Shown piece by piece: positions 56,443 to 64,000 of a stretch of 64,000 nt of DNA. The notes under the pieces were generated by a model. The model saw nothing but the letters and a program-made list of their open reading frames with translations, made no database searches and was not told the DNA's origin. Origin of the DNA: Stictocephala bisonia (Eukaryota; Arthropoda; Insecta; Hemiptera; Membracidae); assembly GCA_035578905.1 (NCBI GenBank), contig JAQJVL010000306.1, forward strand, positions 124,001 to 188,000. Reading direction: 5' to 3'. The translations under genes and the position numbers were made by a program. Position 1 is the first letter of the stretch. The number at the start of each line of letters is the position of its first letter.

Positions 56443-56660
56443 CATTGTTTTTGGGAACATCATCTTAAAATTGTTGACCTATTTATCTGTACTTGCCAAA
56501 TATATTTTTCAATTGTTCTGGTTTCCATATTAGAAACTTGTAATTTTTAATACACCTTTAATTGTCCTGAGATAGTCTCTATTTTCTTAACTGAAAACAT
56601 AAATGTTAATCCTTAACATAATAAATAATCACAATAAAAACTTTTTGTATGTTTTGCAGT
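56443..56660 (+). other. ANKLE2: ANKLE2 3' UTR with two AATAAA signals
   Basis: AT-rich sequence after the stop, with AATAAA at 56620-56625 and 56633-56638 and a T/TG-rich stretch just downstream (56641-56670). This fits a short 3' UTR of about 200 bases. Inferred without transcript data. Confidence 0.55.
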
Positions 56661-57842
56661 CTTTTTCTTGATTATATTATAAAACAATAGTCATAAAAGT
56701 AATAATGTAAAAAACAAACAAAAAATAGTGTATTCTCTTTATATAAGTGTACCGAGTTTTCTTTAGTACTGATTGATTAAATCTCCTAGCTAAGGGGGCT
56801 ATTTAAACTAGAGTCTGTTCATATAAATTGGTGGATCTAGCACATAGCTCCTGCTGTTACTTTTTCGTCCCGTCTACCCTTCCATTCCACACTTATTTCC
56901 CCAGCATACGTTGAGCTGCTCACAATTCCTGATAGATTACAACTTTTTACTAGTTATAAGGCAACAAGAATTAATTCTGAGTAGTAGCACCCATTATCAC
57001 AGACCTGGCTTTGATTTTTTGTTTATAGGTAAGTTGGTCAAATTTTTTACTTTTACCATTTCTTCACAGTAGCTACCTGACTCACTATGTTGTTCTTCCT
57101 AACTGGGAAAGAGCCATTTATTAATGTCCGTAAGTCGGGAGAAATTGCGGTTCGGGTTTTACTATTATTAATTCGCTGACGAGATTATATTCAATTATTG
57201 TAGTTGTAAATGCAATGGATATTGAAACAGATCCCTCACATATTAGAAAGCTTTTGAATTGTTTATTATGATTAAGAAAGTCCTTTCAACAATTCAGATC
57301 TCTTAGAACAGGTTCCCAACCTGTTCGGGGAAATGAAGACAAGTCAAGGGGGGTGCGAGTCCAGTTGGAAATAAGACATGACACTGTGGTATGAAACCAG
57401 TGAAAATGCAAGCACATCCTCTCACTAATAGACTAACTTATTTTTCTCTTACCAGTACTTCTTTACCTAGTAAATTAAAACTAGTAAATGTTACAACATA
57501 TTTCTGGTGAAAGTAGAAATAAATAATTCTTTTTCAATGTAATAATTTTGTTCATAGCACAAATATTCAATACAATTTATTGTGTTAGGGGGGGGGAGAG
57601 GGAAGCTTTCGTTTTATCAGGAGGGGACCCTTGCTCTGGATGTGTCATCATGATTCTATTGACGAATCAACATGTGAAAAAAGCAAAGATGAAATAATCA
57701 CCTTACACAATGTTACAAAAGTAGTGTGAAACATTGAACCAATTGTGTGAAATCTATATAATGTTTCAAAACATGAAGATGGCCAATTATATTTTTTTAT
57801 AGAATTCTCAATATATCATGATTAACCATTATATACAGTGCA
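56660..57842. other. downstream intergenic sequence, nothing certain
   Basis: ACAGGTTCCCAACCTG at 57308 looks like a hAT terminus, but no partner was found. G9 near 57589. Confidence 0.35.
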
Positions 57843-58857
57843 GGGTGTCCCGAAACTGTGGCAGCCCTTTTAAGTATTGTTCCTAGATAATATGGGATTA
57901 CACATATTATATTTAAAGTGCCCAAAGCACCTTGTTTATACTTACAGCTGCCATTTTGATTTTTTTACTAAAAATTCTTATATGCACACCTTTATTACAT
58001 AATCATTCTTCTTTTACTACAATTTTCTTAATCTCCTAAACCGATATATTATATAGTGTAGTAAAGAACATAAAGAATCAATGTTTATAGAAAATTTAAA
58101 TAAAAAAATATTAAGGTTTTATGAACAAAGGATAACGTCAGATAAACGTGAATTTAAGTGGTGGAGTGTACCTCTTAAATAAGCCATACGCCAAACAGCT
58201 GATAATTCTAAAGCTGAAAGTAACAAAAATGCAAAGAAAATAATCTGGTAAAGCAGAGTAAATTATTTTTAGTTTAGCTGCTTAACAAACCTCCTCCAAT
58301 GTGCAAATGTATACTTGTGATCTTTTTTAGCTGTTTTACAGTATCAATGGAATTGTAAATCAGCTGATCAGTACAATGATAATTGGTATTAACAGCTGAT
58401 TTAATGAAAAAATCACACATTACTTTTACAGCTGTTAGTTGTGTTGCACAGTGCATCTTACCCACTACCACTTAAATTCACTTTGTGTAGTTTGTCATCT
58501 GATTTTAAAAACCTTAATATTTTTATTTCAAGTACCTAAAAAAGTTATTCTTCATAATTTTTATAATAATAATTATTGGTTTTGTATCTGATATTAAATA
58601 ATTTAAATAGCTGCCATTTCGAAAATTGTCGTAAAAGAAGAATGATTACCGTATTTGATAAAGGGTTTCACAATTCATTTCAATACAACATGTGTTCCTA
58701 AGAGATGAAATGTTAGTAAAAAAAATAAAATGATGGATGTAGGGTAACCACGACACAAGTTGCTCTTGACACTGGATAAAATTTTTTTCATTCCATATTA
58801 ATAAGGAACAATACCATAAAAGAGTGTCAGGGAATTCAGGGACACTCTTAATTTAAC
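57843..58857. mobile_element. foldback DNA element, about 1 kb
   Basis: AGGGTGTCCCGAAACTGTGG, then TAAGTATTGTTCCTAGATAA at the left is the diverged inverse of the right end (reverse strand AGAGTGTCCCTGAATTCCCT then GGTATTGTTCCTTATTAATA). Inner blocks are also inverted: CATTCTTCTTTTACTACAAT versus GTCGTAAAAGAAGAATG, and TTAAGGTTTTATG versus AAAAACCTTAATA. The whole element can fold on itself. No transposase. Confidence 0.65.
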
Positions 58858-59119
58858 AAATTATATTACTGCAAATACTACTAGAAAGTATAACCGTTGA
58901 TTATGTTATTACTTACAGATAGATATTTCATGTAATGGGAATATTTGTGCCCAACGATAGTTTGCTTACTGAAATCTGTTACAACTGGTTATATATGCAT
59001 TATTTACGTGGGACTGTACTAGTGCTCCACATTGGACCACAAAACAGCTGATAATTTGAGAGACAACATGAAATTAAATCTATCTGTGTCTAAAATCAAT
59101 CTTGTAACTTGGAGGAATT

Positions 59120-59270
59120 GGCCTTTTCATTCTTTAAAGAGCATTTTGTAAGAAGATCTTTGATAACAAACCTCCCCACCAGAGGACGTCAGAACTGGTG
59201 GCTATTGCATTCTCTAAGGAGCATTTTGTCGGAAGATTTTTGATAACAAACCTCCCCACCAGAGAACGTC
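59120..59270. repeat. 79-bp tandem duplication
   Basis: CATTCTTTAAAGAGCATTTTG to CCACCAGAGGACGTCAG is repeated once with a few changes, ending CCACCAGAGAACGTCAG just before the hAT element. Its AACACAA end provides the next element's target. Confidence 0.8.
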
Positions 59271-59942
59271 AGACACAACACAATAGAGATGGGCAAGAAC
59301 AGTTAATTTCCGGAACAGTCGGAACCGGAACAACTCCAGGAATTGAACTGTTCCGTAAAGCTGTTCCGGAACAGTTTATGAAGAACAGTCAGATTGTAAC
59401 CAAGACCAGCTAGATTCATCCAACTCCTGAGTGTTCGGAATCGTTTGGAACCCTGAGTCTAAGGTTAAAAACATTTCTCTGCCAAAAAAAACACAATTAT
59501 ATTTCTAAAGTGGGTTAAATCAATCATATTTGGATAAATTCTTGCTTTTAATACATTTATAATTATACAAAACTGGTTGGACAAATGAGAATGCCAGACA
59601 ATCAATTAATCATCCATTTATGAATTAATCATCCAAAAGACAAGAAAGTAACATTGTACAAATTAGTTCACATATTTAAATTCAATAAATATTTTAGAAA
59701 ACTAATATAATAATGAACAGCTACAGAAAAACAAAAATAGTAGATAAAATAACAAAATCAAAACGTAAAATTACCATCAATAATATGGTAAAGTAAATTA
59801 TAGTACTAAGACATACCATTATTTCCTAAATAAAAAAAAAAAAAAAAAACATGAAAGTACAGCAAATATAATAAAAAACTATACATTATTTTTATAATAC
59901 AACATCAGGCCTATTATTTGCAGAATTCAGAATAGTTATAAA

Positions 59943-59945
<3 letters not shown>

Positions 59946-59989
<44 letters not shown>
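59946..59989. repeat. (AT)n microsatellite
   Basis: About 21 AT dinucleotides inside the hAT element, between its two duplicated halves. Confidence 0.95.
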
Positions 59990-59990
<1 letters not shown>

Positions 59991-60268
59991 TTATATACAA
60001 CTGTTTGGACAAAAGAAAAAGTCTATTGATAACCCAACAGACAAGAAAGTAAAATTGTAAAAATGAGTTCCCATGTTTAAATTCAATACATATTTTAGAA
60101 AACTAATATAATGATGAAGAGGTACATACAAACAAAAATAGTAGATAAAATAACAAAATCAAAACGTTAATTTACTATGAGTAATATGGTAAAGTGAATT
60201 ATACTAAGAATCGGATTAGTTTAAACTATTCATTGTTTATTGGCCGGATGTGTGTCGAGTTAGTCTTC

Positions 60269-60487
60269 AACGAGTCCGTCTTCAGCAAACTGTTCCGGAA
60301 CAGTCATTTCTATTTCTGGTTAACTGCGTATGTGTGACTCAAACGAGTCCGTCTTCAGCAAACTGTTCCGGAACAGTCATTTCTATTTCTGGTGAACTGC
60401 GTATGTGTGACTCAAACGAGTCCGTCTTCAGCAAACTGTTCCGGAACAGTCATTTCTGGTGAACTGTTCCGGAACAGAACAACTAAC
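60269..60487. repeat. 73-bp subterminal repeats with TGTTCCGGAACA palindrome
   Basis: Units start at 60269, 60342 and 60415 (exact 73-bp period), the third truncated. Each carries ACTGTTCCGGAACAGT, a perfect palindrome also seen at the left end of the element (59363 and variants). Likely transposase-binding sites. Confidence 0.92.
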
Positions 60488-60546
60488 TCTAGAGAACAGT
60501 TCCAATAAGACTGTTCCGTTCTTTTTGGCCCATCTCTACAACACAA

Positions 60547-61400
60547 GTTGTGGCACATACATCAAGTAATAGACGATACTCTCCCATCAAGGACAAAAAA
60601 ATGTATTATTACTGACACAAGTGCAAGAGTTCATTTGTCTAAGCCACTCACAATTTATTTGCAAACAATGTCCAATTTATTAAATTCGTATAAGTACAAA
60701 TTCAAATGAAAACTTACAATCCTATAAAAGCATTTATTGGACATTCATGATTTATTTAAGTGATGGCCCAGTAGTACCTTAATTATTGGCAACCGGGCCG
60801 TTAAGTTTATTCATGTAAATGTCATCTTGATAAGGTAATTATTTGAGTTTGACATTATTAGTTTGAATAACGAATTCATTATAAATAACTTAATCCTTAT
60901 TGGCAATTATATCACATTGTGTTAGCAATTTAAAATCCTTGAAAATTATCCATTGTCTATAATAGAATGTAAACAAGGAAAAAGGTAGAGTAAGGCATAG
61001 ACTTGACCAAACTAAGTTAGAAATTGATTTGAACAAAGGGACAACTTTTAAAATTTAGAACGGTATACTCAATTATATGAATGTTATTATTTACTATAAT
61101 AATTTTAGACTGAGTCTCTCAGTGAAACTTGCTGATATATGAAGTGTCTTAAAAGTCTCAAAATACAATAGTACTCGTATTTTTAAACCCAAAGCAGGTA
61201 AAGTTTATAAAATTTGTACAGTATTTCATATGGCTATGTAAACTAGTTAGAAATCATAATGTAAGGTGGGTTGAGTTACATCTCATTTTTTAAGGTTTCA
61301 GCTATAAGAGTTGAATATTGCATTTCGAAATGTTGATACAATCATTGTGAGAGGAAATAATTTTGAAAAACATAATTTAGTGTCCTGGTGATAAAGCACC
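60547..61400. other. AT-rich, nothing recognised
   Basis: No frame, repeat or paired ends found. Confidence 0.4.
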
Positions 61401-61409
61401 ATTTATGCT

Positions 61410-61535
61410 AATATGACCATCTCACCCACCCATTCACTTATTTTGGTACAACCATCCATCCCATGAACTTATGTTGGAAATGACCTTCCATACACTTATG
61501 TTGACACACATACCCATACATTTATTTCTACTCTA
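61410..61535. repeat. CCCACCCATACACTTATGTTGG minisatellite, left part
   Basis: Four or five degenerate units of about 33 bp, including ACAACCATCCATCCCATGAA, identical to a stretch at 63151. Separated from the larger array at 63145 by the reverse transcriptase fragment. Confidence 0.8.
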
Positions 61536-61544
61536 ACTAAAGCA

Positions 61545-63040
61545 AACAGTTATTCGACCAATGTATAAAGAAGGAGATTCTAATTTACAACAAAATTTGT
61601 ATCAGTTGCAAACATATCAACAATATCAAAAATTTACGAGCATGTCTATTCGAATAGATTATTGAAATTTTTACTTAAACACATCCTTTCGTGCAAAGAG
61701 CCATATGGTTTTGTAAAAGGAAAGAGCACAATTGATGCTGTGGCTCACTTTTCTACGAAAGCAGTAAATGTATTCAATAATAAATATAAAACTGTTGGTG
61801 TATTCTTATATTTACAAAAAGCGTTTAATTGCTTAGATCATGAAGTACTCTTTGAAAAACTCCACAATCTGGTAGTTTGAGGCATATCTCTGGAGTGGAT
61901 TATGTCATATTTACAAGGTAGAACTCAAAGAGTTAAACTAAATAGAATGCAGTCTGAAAATAAGGAATTGAAATATGTAATCCCTAGGGCTCCGTGCTGG
62001 GTCCCATTTTTTTCATCATGTATATAAATGACATTAGTAAAACATTAGACAATTTACATATCATTATGTATGGGGACGACATTTCTCTCATATTTGGAAA
62101 CTAATTTTTGAATGACTCATAAATAGATAGTTTTTTGCAGTTGTCTATACCTTAACATCTTTCTCAATACCTTAACAGTATTAACCTAAGTGAACCCAAC
62201 TGAAACAAGCTGTATACATTTTACAAAAAACCATTTTGCTTTAAACCCTTTGGTATTGATGAATGATTTTGAGCTTCCTTTCAAAAAATATATTAAATAT
62301 TTGGCACTAATATACAATCAGCACTTTTCATGGACTTCACATATAAATGTTCTATGCTCAAAATTATCGACACTACTATTTCTGCTGGCGAGATTTTCCA
62401 AATTCAAAAACTTCTTTATTCTAAACTTATATATACTTCTCTTATAGAATCCAGGCTGATATATGGCATATTATTATGGGGCTCTACAACCCAACCCAAC
62501 TTTCAAAGGGTACCGTATTCCATTTTTAACAGATAGCTATTAGAATCATTGTAAGAAAAAAAAGGCGCCCTACAATATTATTTTAAATCTTTAAAAATGT
62601 TAACATTACCCTCTACTGTACTACTGCACGTACAGTATCAATGTATCCCCACCCACATTGTACGTAGTACACGTAAGTACTACTGTACGTGTATGGGTGG
62701 GCGGATGGGTCGATACCATACATAATATATATATATATATATGAGCTTTTGGTATTTTATAAATTCAAATTTAAAAGTGTAGTGACTGGTGCAAGTGTAC
62801 ACTACTATTATACAAGGCAACGACGTCAACATAGACAAGCCCCACACAGAATATCTTGCTGCTTCATTTCCTCAAAATATCGGTGTTAAACCGTACAATA
62901 AATTACCAGACGAAATAAAATTAGAAACCAAAGAAAAAAAATTTTTAACTGTATTAAAACATTTTCTCGTGTATAAAGGTGGCTACTCATTGGGTGAATT
63001 TCTGGACTCATGAATTATTTTACATATAATTTACGTATAT
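61545..63040 (+). pseudogene. non-LTR reverse transcriptase remnant, interrupted
   Basis: Motifs in order across frameshifts: PYGFVKGKSTIDAVAHF, VFLYLQKAFNCLDHEVLFEK (the AFD-type box), GISLEWIMSYLQGRTQRVKL, LGPIFFIMYINDI-like sequence, MYGDDISLIF (catalytic YADD changed to YGDD), ESRLIYGILLWGST and, after the interruption at 62620-62742, ELLVFYKFKFKSVV then PYNKLPDEIKLETKEKKFLT. Ends GEFLDS with TGA at 63011. Related to the fragment at 47044. Confidence 0.82.
62625..62742. repeat. GTATGGGTGGG minisatellite piece and (AT)n inside the RT remnant
   Basis: GTACGTGTATGGGTGGGCGG, then GGGTCGATACCATACATAAT and ATATATATATAT. It separates two parts of the reverse transcriptase (TLPST / ELLVFYK) that are contiguous in related elements, so it is an insertion. 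Confidence 0.75.
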
Positions 63041-63144
63041 AAATTAATTTAATTTTAGTAATAATGCTGACATTTACTTTACCGTAGAAATTCACGCTTG
63101 AAATGCAATTTATATTGTCATTTACAAAAAACTGATTTGATTTG

Positions 63145-63658
63145 TGTTGGTACAACCATCCATCCCATGAACTTATGTTGGAAATGACCTTCCCCATCCA
63201 TCCTTATACTAATATTTGTATGACCATCCCACCCATACACTTATGTTGGTAGAACCATCCATCCCATGAACTTATGTTGGAAATGACCTTCCCCATCCAT
63301 CCTTGTACTAATATTGGTATGACCATCCCACCCATACACTTAGGTTGGTGATGTCCATCCCAACCACCAATACACTTACTGTATGTTGGTGATTACATTC
63401 CCATAAACTTATGATGGAAATGACCTTCCCCCATCCATCCTTATACTAATATTGGTATGACCATCCCACCCATACACTTACATTGGTGATGTACATCCCA
63501 ACCACCAATACACTTACAGTATGTTGGTAATGAAATTCCCATAAACTTATGTTGGAAATGACCTTTCATAAATTTATGTTGGTGATGTCCATCCCACCAC
63601 CCATACTTGTGTGTTGGTGATGACACCCATTCACCTATGTTGATATGACCTACCCACC

Positions 63659-63662
<4 letters not shown>
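63145..63662. repeat. CCCACCCATACACTTATGTTGG minisatellite, right part
   Basis: About 14 units of 30-37 bp with variants TTGGTATGACCATCCCACCC, GGAAATGACCTTCCCCATCC and GTGATGTCCATCCCAACCAC. There is some higher-order order: the four-unit block at 63200-63350 partly repeats at 63430-63560. The 120-codon minus frame here is a repeat artefact. Confidence 0.9.

Positions 63663-63710
<48 letters not shown>
63662..63710. repeat. (TA)n microsatellite
   Basis: About 24 TA dinucleotides at the right boundary of the minisatellite. Confidence 0.95.
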
Positions 63711-63713
<3 letters not shown>

Positions 63714-64000
63714 TGTACAGTGTTTAGGCCTAAAATAAATCTGCCTAATCTTGCCTTTAAACAAATTCACTGGTGAATTAATTTTATTTAGTTTTAACCA
63801 CATGCGCCAATGAGATCAACGTTCGCATGAGACCTTTATCTGGAGATTTTTTAAATGAAGCAAGATTGTTATAAGTGTATGAAGTTTTTTTTTATTGCGT
63901 TGTTCAATACTAAATGTTATCACATTTGTGATTGAAATGTCTGAAACTTAAGAATAACTAATTACCTGAAGAGTGAAGAGATACGGTGACCAGGTCCGAT
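63711..64000. other. right edge, nothing recognised
   Basis: AT-rich, no feature found. Confidence 0.4.

Larger units (their letters stand above)
59284..60538. mobile_element. hAT-type element, 1255 bp
   Basis: The ends TAGAGATGGGC / GCCCATCTCTA (one mismatch zone farther in) are flanked by the perfect 8-bp duplication CAACACAA. It contains a direct internal duplication (about 59640-59820 and 60045-60215, sharing AAAATAGTAGATAAAATAAC) and 73-bp tandem repeats near the right end. No transposase. Related in end sequence to the hAT at 34540. Confidence 0.95.

Noticed and set aside
57305..57670. ACAGGTTCCCAACCTG as the left end of a hAT element
   Set aside because: No inverse partner or 8-bp duplication could be found downstream.
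63441..63803. 120-codon minus frame rich in His, Gly and Tyr-Ile repeats
   Set aside because: Translation of the minisatellite and the adjoining (TA)n tract.

Overview
This window is eukaryotic, from an AT-rich arthropod genome. A hemipteran or related insect is a reasonable guess from overall texture, but no sequence seen here fixes the order. It holds one recognisable host gene on the + strand: the insect orthologue of ANKLE2 (ankyrin repeat and LEM domain-containing protein 2). I reconstruct 13 exons between 4812 and 56442. Every junction is phase-compatible, and the exons join to about 812 residues ending in a stop codon, with polyadenylation signals at 56620 and 56633. The coding exons total about 2.4 kb of a 51.6 kb span, so about 95% of the gene is intron. 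The N-terminus, where other ANKLE2 proteins carry a membrane segment and sometimes a LEM domain, is not visible. It either lies upstream of the window or the protein starts at the ATG at 4812.

Layout. 1-2207: a 77-bp satellite, 28.7 copies with no length variation, running off the left edge. 2208-4811: a MITE with 34-bp inverted ends (3027-3673) and a GC-rich degenerate repeat. 4812-10679: ANKLE2 exons 1-3, with two decayed LINE fragments in the first intron. 10680-17191: a Tigger-type MITE, a nearly full-length Tigger (pogo) transposon (12445-14917), and an inverted pair of Penelope-like element 3' ends coding for a GIY-YIG endonuclease domain. 17192-18702: exons 4-5. 18703-27455: a 29/34-bp minisatellite, then a Harbinger-like shell (21689-27361) holding a LINE with a 713-codon reverse transcriptase ORF. 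27456-27582: exon 6. 27583-37788: dispersed repeats, a palindromic G-quadruplex minisatellite, and a DNA transposon (33994-35979) with a hAT element nested inside it. 37789-38058: exon 7. 38586-42031: a hAT-like element with another hAT nested inside. 43021-50267: exons 8-12 with LINE scraps. 51862-54910: a TTAA-flanked piggyBac-like element carrying a full-length DD41D (rosa-like) mariner. 56361-56442: last exon. 57843-64000: a foldback element, a hAT with palindrome-rich 73-bp repeats, and a reverse transcriptase fragment embedded in a minisatellite.

Biology. The one gene is expected to act at the nuclear envelope or ER, where ANKLE2 controls BAF phosphorylation through VRK1 and PP2A; that comes from work on other species, not from this sequence. 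The rest is a layered transposon landscape in which target-site duplications let insertion order be read directly in at least three places. I found no tRNA, rRNA, CRISPR array or second host gene. All boundaries were read by eye.
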